Source: Paenibacillus sp. FSL R5-0517 (lineage in GTDB: Bacteria > Bacillota > Bacilli > Paenibacillales > Paenibacillaceae). Taken from it: 64,000 bases of DNA. A program made the position numbers and the translations under genes. Shown piece after piece: positions 46,274 through 55,125 of this stretch. The stretch covers positions 1,674,001-1,738,000 of the forward strand of contig NZ_CP150235.1 of the NCBI RefSeq assembly GCF_037974355.1, read 5' to 3'. How positions within the stretch are numbered: position 1 is the stretch's first letter; each line of letters opens with the position of its first letter. The notes below the pieces were generated by a model. The model was not told where the DNA came from. It did no database searches and saw only the letters and a program-made list of their open reading frames with translations.

Positions 46274-46885
46274 ATGGAACGAGGACTCATTAAATTCTTG
46301 AACGGAACTTCAAGTTCGGGGAAGACCAGCATTGCGATGGAAATGAAAAAACAGGGAGATATTCCATTTCATCATCTATCTGTGGATCAATTTCTTCATA
46401 ATTATGATCAATTCATAGATACTACATATCCAGATATTAAACCAATAAGAGAAGTGGAACACCACGTGATGACCGATATCCTGTTCGACCCCATCAATTC
46501 GTTGTACTGTGCAACCATTAAACTGTTTTCGGAGATGGGTTTGAATGTCATCGTGGATACGGTTATCAGCAATGACAAGTGGTTTAACGATTTTTATGAG
46601 TTACTATCGGATTATCCGATATTGTTTGTAGGTGTACAGTGCTCGAAAGAAGAACTCACCAGAAGAGAGCAGAGCAGGGGAGATCGCGAGATTGGACTTG
46701 CCCATTCCCAGTTCGACTACGTCTACTCCTATGATGAATATGATCTGGAAATGAATACGGAAGAGCTAAGTTCAGCTGCATGTGCGGAAAAGATACTAGA
46801 TTATATAAAGTCTGATCAAGACCAATCGGCATTTAAGAAATTAAACAGAAGAGAGGTGAAACATCATAAAAGAAATTCATTCTAG
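46274..46885 (+). CDS. Chloramphenicol phosphotransferase-like P-loop kinase
   Basis: A 203-residue nucleotide kinase-fold protein. Walker A is FLNGTSSSGKTSIAMEM, as in the CPT family that phosphorylates chloramphenicol. LSVDQFL provides the catalytic Asp, and the C-terminal region has ELTRREQSRGDREIGLA. The ATG at 46274 follows AAGGG. The actual substrate is unknown. A second P-loop kinase with similar layout lies at 57548. Confidence 0.82.
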   Translation: MERGLIKFLNGTSSSGKTSIAMEMKKQGDIPFHHLSVDQFLHNYDQFIDTTYPDIKPIREVEHHVMTDILFDPINSLYCATIKLFSEMGLNVIVDTVISNDKWFNDFYELLSDYPILFVGVQCSKEELTRREQSRGDREIGLAHSQFDYVYSYDEYDLEMNTEELSSAACAEKILDYIKSDQDQSAFKKLNRREVKHHKRNSF

Positions 46886-47180
46886 ACCAAGGCTGGTAAG
46901 CTGGCGTTTTGATGATGAGGTCAGGTCGGATGATCCGAAGGAATGGAATTGGATAGAGATCACCATGGTTTTCACAGATGGTTCCAGACGATGGAGCATC
47001 TTATATACACCAGAACGTTTGCTAAATAACTTGTCTCGACCGGACATTGACCCACCAGGTCTTCATATGCAGCAACTGATTGTTGTTAGAAGCTATGAAG
47101 TGGATGATATTGAAAGAGTATTGTATGTTTTTGATGAAGAAGATAAATTGATCGAGGCATCAAGGGAATATCCGGAGTAG
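46866..47180 (+). CDS. Small unknown protein with a likely non-standard start
   Basis: An in-frame open region of about 104 residues, not recognised (RPRLVSWRFDDEVRSDDPK, FTDGSRRWSILYTPERLL, PPGLHMQQLIVVRSYEVDDI). The first ATG is at 46965, but coding-like sequence extends upstream to an ATA at 46866 placed 7 nt after a good GAGAGGTG site. The upstream gene stop is at 46885, so the two overlap by 20 nt. Either the start is ATA, or an ATG was mutated. Confidence 0.6.
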   Translation: MKEIHSRPRLVSWRFDDEVRSDDPKEWNWIEITMVFTDGSRRWSILYTPERLLNNLSRPDIDPPGLHMQQLIVVRSYEVDDIERVLYVFDEEDKLIEASREYPE

Positions 47181-47221
47181 CTTTAAAATGATGTGTTATG
47201 GCGGACAAGGGGGAGTCATTG

Positions 47222-47515
47222 ATGGAAATTAACGCTATGAATCCAGAAGATCATATCCAACACATGTTACAGTCAATCATTGAACAAACACAATCCATCA
47301 TTAAGGATAGCAGTAAACAATCCTTTGGCTCATTGGAATATTTCCTGGGACATATTTTGGAGTATCGGGTTAAAAAGCAATACATGACAGATGAGTGGCA
47401 TATTCGCACACCGCGCTGGCTGGGGGAGTATGGAAATACACCGGAGGAAGAAGAGCTTCTTTCAGACATTTACCGGCTGCAGGCATACATCACCGAAACA
47501 TTAAAGGGTGGATAA
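47222..47515 (+). CDS. Small unknown acidic protein
   Basis: A 97-residue cytoplasmic protein, not recognised. It is helical and acidic (NPEDHIQHMLQSIIEQTQSI, GNTPEEEELLSDIYRLQAYI). The ATG at 47222 follows GGGGGAG at 7 nt. It lies 40 nt after the preceding small gene and is likely co-transcribed. Confidence 0.65.
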   Translation: MEINAMNPEDHIQHMLQSIIEQTQSIIKDSSKQSFGSLEYFLGHILEYRVKKQYMTDEWHIRTPRWLGEYGNTPEEEELLSDIYRLQAYITETLKGG

Positions 47516-47605
47516 GTGCTCGTGATGTCGCATTAGTCCGACTGAAATGTCGCAAAAGTACATGGTAACACGATACGGAGATCGTATATACTCTCTTTAT
47601 GTTTC

Positions 47606-47624
47606 GATAATGAAAATCATTATC
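47606..47624 (+). promoter_or_regulatory. Fur box
   Basis: GATAATGAAAATCATTATC matches the 19-bp Fur consensus with one mismatch (central T to A). It lies 28 nt before the siderophore-binding lipoprotein gene and just after a TATACT (-10 candidate, 47586-47591). Iron-dependent repression is expected. Confidence 0.92.
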
Positions 47625-47651
47625 AGTACTATACATAAGGGGGATTTACAA

Positions 47652-48692
47652 ATGAAACAAGGAACAAAGGGGCAAGCAGCTGGTAACAAAGCCTATGCTG
47701 CTCACAAATCACGATTACTCATGGGCTTGATGCTGGCCCTTATTCTTGTATTGACAGCTTGCGGTGCTGCAACAGGTACAGATAGCGGTAAGAAATCTGC
47801 GGCAACGCCAGCGGAGACACCTGCGAATGCGGAAACAAAGACGGACGGAGCTTTTCCCGTAACGATCAAGGGTATGAAGGGTGACATCACTCTAAACGAA
47901 AAACCACAGAAAATTGCAGTGCTTGATGTTAAGTTTCTGGATCAGATGTTAGCGGTTGGCGAGAAGCCAGCAGGTAGTGTTATCGCTGGAGGCAACACTG
48001 ATTTCCCAGAATACTTAGGCGATCAACCGAATGGCGTAGAAGTTCTGGGTACACGGGACGAGCCTAACCTGGAAGCGATTGTTGCACTCGACCCGGATCT
48101 GATCATCATGACCGACTTCCAGGAGAAACAGTATGAGAGTGTAAGCAAAATTGCGCCTACCCTGGTACTCGATTTCTACGAAGACTGGCGTGATACGTTA
48201 GCTACGGTTGCCCAAGTTACAGACAAGCAGGATGAGGCAGAGAAAGTGCGCACAGCGTATGAAGACAAAATTGCCGGGCTGAAGACAAAATTGTCAGAGA
48301 AGCTGGGCGATGAAACAGTGGCGATCATTCGTCCGCGAAAAGAAGGAATTCGTGTTCACGGTATTGAGCATCGCATTGGCGGTATTATGTACAATGACTT
48401 GGGGCTGAAGATGCCTGCTTTGGTACAGGAGATTAATGAAGATGGCTCCGTTGAAATTTCGATGGAAAAAGTGCCTGAGATTGGGGCAGATCGTTATTTT
48501 GTGCTGTCGGATGAGCTGTTTGCGGCAGAAGCAGAGGCTATGTTGAGTAATCCTGTGTGGAAGTCCCTCGATGCTGTGAAAAATAACCGCACGTATGATG
48601 TAAACTCAACACTGTGGATTGCATACTACGGACCGCTTGCAATTAATCTGATTGTTGATCAGGCAGCGGAAGCCCTGCTCGGATCGAATTAA
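47652..48692 (+). CDS. Iron-siderophore-binding lipoprotein
   Basis: FecB/FhuD-type substrate-binding protein, 346 residues from ATG 47652 (AAGGGGG upstream). The signal peptide ends in the lipobox LTAC. The mature part has QKIAVLDVKFLDQMLAVGEK, DEPNLEAIVALDPDLIIMTD and IRVHGIEHRIGGIMYNDLGL. It captures ferric siderophores outside the membrane for an ABC importer. No permease or ATPase gene is adjacent, so it must share one encoded elsewhere. Fur-regulated. Confidence 0.93.
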   Translation: MKQGTKGQAAGNKAYAAHKSRLLMGLMLALILVLTACGAATGTDSGKKSAATPAETPANAETKTDGAFPVTIKGMKGDITLNEKPQKIAVLDVKFLDQMLAVGEKPAGSVIAGGNTDFPEYLGDQPNGVEVLGTRDEPNLEAIVALDPDLIIMTDFQEKQYESVSKIAPTLVLDFYEDWRDTLATVAQVTDKQDEAEKVRTAYEDKIAGLKTKLSEKLGDETVAIIRPRKEGIRVHGIEHRIGGIMYNDLGLKMPALVQEINEDGSVEISMEKVPEIGADRYFVLSDELFAAEAEAMLSNPVWKSLDAVKNNRTYDVNSTLWIAYYGPLAINLIVDQAAEALLGSN

Positions 48693-48693
48693 T

Positions 48694-49470
48694 ATGAACC
48701 GATATCTCTCGACAGACTTATGGAAAGAGACGGTAGAGGATTATTCGATTTTGCTTGGTGAGCCGCCTGAACATAGTGTCCGTACCATTGCTTTGAGTGA
48801 GCTGCATGACGAAGAGGCGTGTCGAGAGTATATCCGCTGGTTTCAGAACTATATCGATGCACCTGACATGAAAGTGGCAGCCTCCATGTTAGCCAAGCGG
48901 CTTGGCTATCTATGGACGACTCCGCTCGTGACCGCGATGACGTTTCATCATCAACATGTTACTTTTCAGCTGGAAAACAGCTTTCTCTATCACCCGAAGC
49001 TCGAAGAACATGAGGGCGGCACACGATTTCCTTTTCTGGCGGTGAATGGGCTTCAGGCTGAAGAAATGTCTGGAGATAGGAAAGTATGGCGGGAAAAAGC
49101 GGTCCAGGAGATGTTTGCAGTACAGCTGACACCTCTGTTAAAGGTTCTTGCTGCGATTGCACCTCTTTCAATGAGTATTCTCTGGGAGAATATCATGGTA
49201 CGGATTGGTCGATTATTCGCTCCTGATGAAGGCGAGACGGAGCAGGAACGTAAGATCATCCGAGAGGACTTCTCCTATCTGACGCAGGTGGCATCCGGAC
49301 AAGTGTTTGGTGAGAGAAAGAATCCGTTAACCCGCTTCACCGAATGTAAGGACAATGTACATGTTGCCAAAAGTGAGCGGATCACCTGTTGCTTTTATTA
49401 CCAGATGTCAGGGGAATATTGCCTCAAATGTCCGAAAATTGACAATGAGAAAGAATCTCAATTAAAATGA
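48694..49470 (+). CDS. FhuF-like siderophore-iron reductase
   Basis: A 258-residue cytoplasmic protein with the FhuF C-terminal iron-sulfur motif ITCCFYYQMSGEYCLKCP (CC-x10-C-x2-C). It reduces ferric iron and releases it from imported siderophores. It starts 1 nt after the lipoprotein gene stop and shares its Fur-regulated transcript. Confidence 0.87.
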   Translation: MNRYLSTDLWKETVEDYSILLGEPPEHSVRTIALSELHDEEACREYIRWFQNYIDAPDMKVAASMLAKRLGYLWTTPLVTAMTFHHQHVTFQLENSFLYHPKLEEHEGGTRFPFLAVNGLQAEEMSGDRKVWREKAVQEMFAVQLTPLLKVLAAIAPLSMSILWENIMVRIGRLFAPDEGETEQERKIIREDFSYLTQVASGQVFGERKNPLTRFTECKDNVHVAKSERITCCFYYQMSGEYCLKCPKIDNEKESQLK

Positions 49471-49501
49471 CAACAGCAACAATTTTACCATTGCTATTGT
49501 C
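49469..49501 (+). other. Hairpin between fhuF-like and btr-like genes
   Basis: GACAA-AGCAA pairs with TTGCT-TTGTC around an AT-rich loop. There is no T run; it could attenuate or process the transcript or act as a regulator site. Confidence 0.4.
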
Positions 49502-49515
49502 AGGAGATGAGAGAA

Positions 49516-51237
49516 ATGCCGCTGCAAGAACAGACAAGTCTATGGAGTGATACGACGATCAAGATGCTTGACGGGTATAGCGGTACTTTGCAGACAAGCA
49601 GTGTTCTTAGCGAAACCGAATTAACCTCGAATGTATTGCTGCTGGCAATAGGCGGGGAAGGGGAGCTTGCAATGAATGGTGAAGTTTGCCACATTGGAGC
49701 TTCTTTTGCTTGTCATGTGGCGAAGGGAACATCCTTTACGCTGACGGCCAGATCAGACGAACTTTATTATATCTTGATTATGTATGAGGCTTCTTCCCTG
49801 GAAGGAGCCTCCCATGCGTTGCCCTCGTATCGCAAACATCCGCTGCAAACGTCGTTTATTCAGAACCCTGTCACGCAAGCGGAATGGATTCAGAATGCGG
49901 AAAAAATCGTTGCCAAATGGCGCCGCGGCGAAGGGCTGGAACGTTTTCATGCCAATGCGTTGCTCCAGGGGATGATCTACGAACTGATCATGGATTATGA
50001 ACGTGGTCAAGGCGGAGGAGAGTCCGACATGGTGGATGTTGTCGTGTCCTATATATCATCGCATTATCGCCAGAATCTGGAGCTTAAGGAGCTGGCAGCC
50101 CTCGCTGGATGCAGTGTAAGGCAGTTGCAGCGACGATTCAAACAAGAGAAGCAGCTCGGGCCAATGGAGTACGTCATCCAGTTGCGGATGGAGAATGCAT
50201 CTCGAATGCTGCATCATACGGATGCTTCCATTGGGGAAATTGCTGACAAAATGGGCTACCGCGACATGTATTATTTCAGCAGGGCGTTTAAGAAATATTA
50301 TGGTGTTCCTCCGCTGCGTTATCGACTAGCAGCCGCTTCAGAACTAGATGAAAACTATGCTCAAGCCTTACTGCGGAATCGCACAGCTTCTTCGTACGAG
50401 TCGGCCCAAGGTCCGGTGATCTGCCATATGCGAGGTGAATATCAAGTTACTGAATCACCACAGCGTATCGCCGTACTGGATGTTCAATATGCCGATCATT
50501 TGCTCGCGCTTGGGTTGTCTCCAGTAGGAAGCGTAGGATCGGGAAGTGCCGTGGTCAATTTCCCTCAATATATCCGAGCAGGACTTCAGGGTACCGAATT
50601 ACTCGGAACGTATGAGTATCCTGATCTGCTTGCTTTAGAACAATTGTCACCGGATCTGATTATTTGCACCGAGGTGCATGATCAGCATCATGAACGGTTA
50701 AGCCGGATTGCTCCAGTGATTATGTTCAAGCGTAATGAGAGCTGGCAGACCATCCTGGGTCTGTTCGGTGAACTGACAGGCAAGCGGGCAGAAGCAAAGC
50801 GTATACTTGCGGATTATCATCGACGTACTGCTTTGCTGTCCGAAGAACTGGCTCCGGTACTGGCAGGTAAAAGTGTGGCATTGATTCGTCCGCTGGACTC
50901 TCTCGTTCGGGTTCACTCTGCTGCTCATCGTACAGGTGCTGTGTTATACCGTGATCTGGGTCTGCCTGTTCCGTTATTTGTATCCGATACCGCTGACACG
51001 GCCTATCATATCTCGGTTGATAGATTACCGGCTGTACAAGCCAGTCATTACTTTTTGCTAAGTAATGAGCTTATGCAGGATGGGATATCCGCGACAGAAC
51101 AGCGTGTGTGGGGGATGCTGGATACAGGTGAGCGACAGCAAATACATTCCGTAGATGCTGCGACATGGATCGGGTGCTATGGGCCGATGGGGATCAATGG
51201 CATTGTGGATCAGATTGAGCAGGCGTTGTTGGGGTGA
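49516..51237 (+). CDS. AraC regulator fused to a siderophore-binding domain (Btr-like)
   Basis: A 573-residue transcription activator. An AraC-type N-terminal region and double HTH (ELAALAGCSVRQLQRRFKQE, IADKMGYRDMYYFSRAFKKY) are followed by a complete Peripla_BP_2 domain (about residues 295-570). That domain is homologous to the lipoprotein two genes upstream (RIAVLDVQYADHLLALGLSP; VRVHSAAHRTGAVLYRDLGL). This is the design of Bacillus Btr, which senses ferric siderophore in the cytoplasm and activates uptake. The ATG at 49516 has AGGAG 9 nt upstream. Confidence 0.93.
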   Translation: MPLQEQTSLWSDTTIKMLDGYSGTLQTSSVLSETELTSNVLLLAIGGEGELAMNGEVCHIGASFACHVAKGTSFTLTARSDELYYILIMYEASSLEGASHALPSYRKHPLQTSFIQNPVTQAEWIQNAEKIVAKWRRGEGLERFHANALLQGMIYELIMDYERGQGGGESDMVDVVVSYISSHYRQNLELKELAALAGCSVRQLQRRFKQEKQLGPMEYVIQLRMENASRMLHHTDASIGEIADKMGYRDMYYFSRAFKKYYGVPPLRYRLAAASELDENYAQALLRNRTASSYESAQGPVICHMRGEYQVTESPQRIAVLDVQYADHLLALGLSPVGSVGSGSAVVNFPQYIRAGLQGTELLGTYEYPDLLALEQLSPDLIICTEVHDQHHERLSRIAPVIMFKRNESWQTILGLFGELTGKRAEAKRILADYHRRTALLSEELAPVLAGKSVALIRPLDSLVRVHSAAHRTGAVLYRDLGLPVPLFVSDTADTAYHISVDRLPAVQASHYFLLSNELMQDGISATEQRVWGMLDTGERQQIHSVDAATWIGCYGPMGINGIVDQIEQALLG

Positions 51238-51319
51238 GCGGTGGTTATTGGTGCTAGGCGCTTGCAGCGAATGATGGTACTTTCACCTTTTAAAAGTTGA
51301 TATATTCCAAAAGCATCGG

Positions 51320-51418
51320 AAGGTCGTCGGAATCCCTATGGGATGAAGAACGGCCTATTTGTTTTATTACTATAATGCAAGGTTGCACTGCATAATCGCA
51401 TTCAACGCAACCTTGCAT
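51320..51418 (+). other. Two hairpins bordering the cassette region
   Basis: A first imperfect stem (AGGTCGT...AATCCC/GGGAT...ACGGCCT, about 51322-51357) is followed by TTTGTTTTATT and may terminate the btr-like gene. A second, perfect 12-bp stem, ATGCAAGGTTGC/GCAACCTTGCAT (51375-51386/51407-51418), ends at the exact base where homology to the recombinase remnant starts. Confidence 0.55.
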
Positions 51419-51459
51419 ATATTCAGCGTATGCAAAGCCCATTAGATTGTATGGATGAG
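51419..51459 (+). pseudogene. 3' remnant of a tyrosine recombinase, copy A
   Basis: Only the last codons remain: the frame IQRMQSPLDCMDE matches the end of the recombinase remnant at 61206 (IHRIQSQLNHMD). The DNA is about 75% identical over this part, and the similarity continues through the following non-coding sequence. Confidence 0.7.
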
Positions 51460-51544
51460 GTTTTGAGAAAATTAATAAATCTCCCTTATACTCCAATTTA
51501 GTTTCGCAATTGTAACAATATGGGTTAATATATACGTAGTTCAG
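51460..51544 (+). other. Conserved post-recombinase sequence A (attI-like candidate)
   Basis: It aligns with 61425-61503. Shared blocks include CTCCCTT, TTTCGCAA, GGTTA and a terminal ATATACGTAGTTCAG (51530-51544), after which the two loci diverge into different genes. Its position between recombinase and first cassette is that of an integron attachment site. Confidence 0.6.
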
Positions 51545-51565
51545 GCACTAGTAGGAGGTAATTCA

Positions 51566-52171
51566 GTGAGAAAAAATATTGCAATAATCATACTAATGGT
51601 TGGATTGATCATAAGCATGTACTTCAACTATCAATTCAAAGCGTACAAAGACAATCAAGAAGTGGATTACACGGTTAAACTGAATCATGGAACCGAAATT
51701 GGTATAAAAGAATCCATCTACAATCTAGATAATGTGATCAAAAGCTTAGAGGACAATTCTTCGAAGGAAACAGTCATACACGCATTAGGAAATGTGGCCG
51801 TATCTTTGAAAGTGGGTGAAGAATCATTCGTATTTCTGAATTCCGACTTCAGGGAAGATCAGTTATCATCAACCAATTTAATCTATAATGTGTTTAGAGA
51901 TATGTATACGTATATAAGTGTAGAAATCACAGACGACATTTTATCGAATAAGATATCGCTCGAAAATGAATCGAGAAATCAACTGATTAAGGATCTAGGA
52001 GTGCTTAAACAAGATTTGGAGTATATTGATAGTCAATTTAACGAGGATATTCTGAAAGAACAAAATCCTAAGTGGATTGAAAACAAATGGAAAGAGTTAA
52101 TTGGAGAGATTGTAAATCGAAATACGGAATATAAGTTATATGAAAGAATTAAAATGAAATACAACTTATAA
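51566..52171 (+). CDS. Membrane-anchored unknown protein (cassette gene A1)
   Basis: A 201-residue protein, not recognised. One N-terminal helix (AIIILMVGLIISMYFNYQF) anchors a mostly helical extracytoplasmic domain. The GTG start follows AGGAGG. It is the first gene after the attI-like sequence A and is followed by a well-formed attC-like site. AT-rich, unlike the btr-like gene 330 nt upstream. Confidence 0.75.
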   Translation: MRKNIAIIILMVGLIISMYFNYQFKAYKDNQEVDYTVKLNHGTEIGIKESIYNLDNVIKSLEDNSSKETVIHALGNVAVSLKVGEESFVFLNSDFREDQLSSTNLIYNVFRDMYTYISVEITDDILSNKISLENESRNQLIKDLGVLKQDLEYIDSQFNEDILKEQNPKWIENKWKELIGEIVNRNTEYKLYERIKMKYNL

Positions 52172-52200
52172 GTTGTTTGTGGAAGGAAATTTACATCTAA

Positions 52201-52357
52201 ATAACAACATATCTACGCAGTGTTGCTTTATCTTCTTGGCCTGCTGAGGCTATTCAAAGAAGTGGAGTCAGCAGGTAACCCTACACTATCTTACCGCGTT
52301 TCGGCAAGTCGCTGCACTCTTTAAGGTAGTTAGGGTTTGTAGATACACGAACGTTAT
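52201..52357 (+). repeat. attC-like site 1
   Basis: A 157-nt imperfect palindrome. Outer boxes are ATAAC (52201-52205) and GTTAT (52353-52357); inner boxes TATCTAC (52210-52216) and GTAGATA (52339-52345), perfectly complementary. The spacers are 4 nt on the left and 7 nt (CACGAAC) on the right. Inside, CCTGCTGA/TCAGCAGG and AACCCTA/TAGGGTT make further stems. No T run, so it is not a terminator. Confidence 0.7.
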
Positions 52358-52392
52358 GTGAGATTCACGATAAAACTTTTTGGGGAGAACGG

Positions 52393-52809
52393 ATGGAACA
52401 ATTAAAAATTATCAAAAAACCTCCATACTTTAAGATTCTAAATTGTAATGTCACCGAGGTTCTAGATGGATTACTAATAGAAGATAATTATATTTTATTT
52501 TTAGATATTTACCATGAAGAAGATATCGATACCTACTTATCTAAAAATAAAATAATAAATTTAGATAATATGATACGAGTAATCAATGATTCAAATAAGA
52601 TAAGTTTTATACCTTATATCAAATCGAAGAAAGATTTATTAAATCAATTTAGGTATCAGGACTGGGATTTTTCATGTATTGTCTTTGACGAAAATTTAAA
52701 GTGTCTTTTCTACATAAGAGGGATAGAAGATGCAGGAGAGAATGGAATTAGAATAAAAGAAATGGAGTCCAATCTATATAATAAGTACTTTTTTAATTAT
52801 CAAGAGTAG
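52393..52809 (+). CDS. Unknown protein (cassette gene A2)
   Basis: A 138-residue, AT-rich, Ile/Asn/Asp-rich cytoplasmic protein, not recognised (VTEVLDGLLIEDNYILFLDI, QDWDFSCIVFDENLKCLFYI). GGGGAG precedes the ATG. It follows attC-like site 1; the sequence after it (52875-52900, CAGAAATGCTTAACGTGAAG) may be a degenerate site. Confidence 0.7.
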   Translation: MEQLKIIKKPPYFKILNCNVTEVLDGLLIEDNYILFLDIYHEEDIDTYLSKNKIINLDNMIRVINDSNKISFIPYIKSKKDLLNQFRYQDWDFSCIVFDENLKCLFYIRGIEDAGENGIRIKEMESNLYNKYFFNYQE

Positions 52810-52924
52810 ATGGTAACTCTTACACAGGCGAGAGCTGCTGCCCCCGTGATACTCAGCAATCAATGAAGCTGAATGAATGTCAGAAATGCTTAACGTGAAG
52901 TGAAAGACAATAAGGAGGGGAATA

Positions 52925-53605
52925 ATGAAGCTTTTTCGTGGAAAAGAAGCCTTAATCCAAGGTGCTATGTGTGTAAAACCTTCAATATATACGCCGCTTG
53001 GAACAATTGAAATTTCACTTGTTGTCTCCAGCGAATATTATCTTCCTAATCAATGTTCTCAGCTCAAACATGGCGGATCACTTAACCAGTATTACTACGA
53101 CTCGTTTGATTGCGAGTTAGTGCTCTGTAATCTGAACCATAGTCATGCTTCACATCAGGAGGTTGAGGGATACTGGGGAGCCGTATTTAGAATCAAACCC
53201 AATACCAATCATCAGATAATTACGTGTAGCGTTTCTGCTTCGTGGAAAGAGGGCTACAATTGGGAAGTTTATGGAGCTGACACGGGAGAAAATCTTGAAG
53301 CTGTAGAATATGAGAATGAACAATACCATTTACACATAGGAACCCAAGATGCACCTCTGATAATGGGGAAAAGAAAGCAATGTGATATGAATACTAAATC
53401 TTTAGATTTAGATTCTGTGAGGTATAGTATTGTTTTACCTACTGATCAAGGCATTGAAATATCTATGGCACATATGGATTCCCACGAGATATACCAAGTA
53501 CATTTTTTGATAGCGTGGAATAGAAAAATAGAAGAGGATATTTCTACTTGGTTAGCTGTAGACCAGCCTACCAAAGAAATCTTAAAGGTAGAAGGTGTTT
53601 GGTGA
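52925..53605 (+). CDS. Unknown protein (cassette gene A3)
   Basis: A 226-residue protein, not recognised. It is rich in aromatic residues and likely beta-structured (YTPLGTIEISLVVSSEYYLP, YWGAVFRIKPNTNHQIITC). No signal or membrane helix. AAGGAGG precedes the ATG. A degenerate attC-like site follows. Confidence 0.7.
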   Translation: MKLFRGKEALIQGAMCVKPSIYTPLGTIEISLVVSSEYYLPNQCSQLKHGGSLNQYYYDSFDCELVLCNLNHSHASHQEVEGYWGAVFRIKPNTNHQIITCSVSASWKEGYNWEVYGADTGENLEAVEYENEQYHLHIGTQDAPLIMGKRKQCDMNTKSLDLDSVRYSIVLPTDQGIEISMAHMDSHEIYQVHFLIAWNRKIEEDISTWLAVDQPTKEILKVEGVW

Positions 53606-53631
53606 TATTATCCAAATTAAACATAGTCTAT

Positions 53632-53701
53632 GCGTAATTACGTCCCATATGTTTTTACTGAATCCAGCAGTCGCTAGGTCCTAAATACAGGAACGCTACG
53701 C
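53632..53701 (+). repeat. Degenerate attC-like site 3
   Basis: The right end AATACAGGAACGCTACGC matches the conserved AATACAGGAACGTTAT of the good sites. The outer box GCGTA (53632-53636) pairs with TACGC (53697-53701), but the inner boxes no longer pair well. Confidence 0.45.
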
Positions 53702-53739
53702 TTGATCAGTATCTACCATATAATCTATAAGGAGCAGCT

Positions 53740-54150
53740 ATGAACGAAAAAATTAAAGCGAAATTAAAAAAGCAATTGCTATTCATCGTTCTATTTATTT
53801 TTATTATTGCAATTCAATTAACTACCAGATATTTCGCATATCATCCTCCTGTATGGACAACTGCATTATCAACTTTTTGCTTTATTATTTTTTGTATACT
53901 CGGCCTTGTAACATACCTTGATCTCAAGAAACAAGAGCAGTTCATAACGATTGGACAAATCGTAGATGTGAGATTGAACAAAAATATCATCGTAGTTAAA
54001 GGATTGGGACGAGGTAATAGCAAGATTTTAATCAAAGATAGTCATATTTTGAATATGATGCAGCCAAATGACCTCATTGAAATCACGAGATTAAAATATA
54101 CAAAAACAATAACGAAAAAAGTGTATAAAGACCAGGAGATAGAACTTTGA
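53740..54150 (+). CDS. Two-TM unknown protein (cassette gene A4)
   Basis: A 136-residue protein, not recognised. Two membrane helices (about 12-28 and 40-58) are followed by a small basic cytoplasmic domain (GQIVDVRLNKNIIVVKGLGR) that could be an OB or beta-barrel fold. AGGAG precedes the ATG. Confidence 0.7.
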   Translation: MNEKIKAKLKKQLLFIVLFIFIIAIQLTTRYFAYHPPVWTTALSTFCFIIFCILGLVTYLDLKKQEQFITIGQIVDVRLNKNIIVVKGLGRGNSKILIKDSHILNMMQPNDLIEITRLKYTKTITKKVYKDQEIEL

Positions 54151-54233
54151 TCAAGTAGTGGGAGAGATAAGTATTTTACATAATAATAAGAGCATTTTTG
54201 GATGTACATCTAAGGTAGAAGGAGAGAATGGAT

Positions 54234-54542
54234 ATGGACAACATAATTTCTCATCATTGCAACCTAAATATAAGATATGACCTGCCTGATGAGGTGTGGG
54301 CTAAAATTGCTAAAGTATATGAGCGTATGCCAGGCTGGATGGGTTATAACAGTGGAATTCCATACTGGTTTGGTACTGAAGAGGATGAAGTCTTCATTGA
54401 AGCATCCGTTGAGCCTAGTGGGTTATCCTTTTATGCGCAGATGAATAGCGAGGATTGGACTTCTTGGATAGAATCATTTAAGTTGGAAGCGTCAAAAGTG
54501 TTGGGCTTTGATGTTGGTGAGCCTGAAGATGGATATGTGTGA
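54234..54542 (+). CDS. Small unknown acidic protein
   Basis: A 102-residue acidic, Trp-rich protein, not recognised (YERMPGWMGYNSGIPYWFGT, MNSEDWTSWIESFKLEASKV). The ATG at 54234 has AAGGAG 9 nt upstream; the ATG at 54228 is too close. Size and composition resemble polymorphic-toxin immunity proteins (inference). No attC-like site separates it from the previous gene. Confidence 0.65.
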   Translation: MDNIISHHCNLNIRYDLPDEVWAKIAKVYERMPGWMGYNSGIPYWFGTEEDEVFIEASVEPSGLSFYAQMNSEDWTSWIESFKLEASKVLGFDVGEPEDGYV

Positions 54543-54735
54543 TAAATGTTAATTAATTGAGGATGTCCACGGTAAGGGCGGATGACATCGGTATCTGGAT
54601 GAATAGGTCCCAATTATCAATGGTAAGCTATTCAGTGGCATGATAACTCAACCAAGCTGTGTGAAATCTATAGTGAAGCATTTAAGATGGAGAATCTTAA
54701 CCAAAAAAATGATCTAAAAAGGATAAAAAGAGAAA

Positions 54736-55125
54736 ATGATAAACTCTATTAGCATTGATGAACGGAACGGGACCACATTTAATGAAGAGATCGTTATGAA
54801 TCCTACATGGCTAGACAGTTTACGTTTTTTGAAGAAACTCGATGGAGATAAATTTACATTAGTTTTTTTGGAGGTTTCAGACACAGATTCAGCTTTAGTT
54901 GGAGGCGGACCGGAATATTTTGTTGTGTCCATTACAATGGATGAACATATATATACGCTTATGAACGATAAGCAGGGAAACAGTGAAATTTCTCTAGTGA
55001 TTGGTGGTCAGTTAGGGAATTATTGCGATAACATTTGCATAGAATTAATGCCCATGCTTGAAGTACTAAAGTATTTTTATGAAACCGGGAAACTACACGA
55101 ATCATATCAATGGAAAGAAGAATAA
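54736..55125 (+). CDS. Unknown protein, possibly Imm1-like immunity protein
   Basis: A 129-residue acidic protein. The C-terminal part (LEVLKYFYETGKLHESYQW) resembles the end of Imm1-type immunity proteins, and the central beta region (EYFVVSITMDEHIYTLMNDK) fits that fold. No toxin gene is adjacent. The assignment is weak. The start has GAGAAA rather than a strong ribosome site. Confidence 0.55.
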   Translation: MINSISIDERNGTTFNEEIVMNPTWLDSLRFLKKLDGDKFTLVFLEVSDTDSALVGGGPEYFVVSITMDEHIYTLMNDKQGNSEISLVIGGQLGNYCDNICIELMPMLEVLKYFYETGKLHESYQWKEE

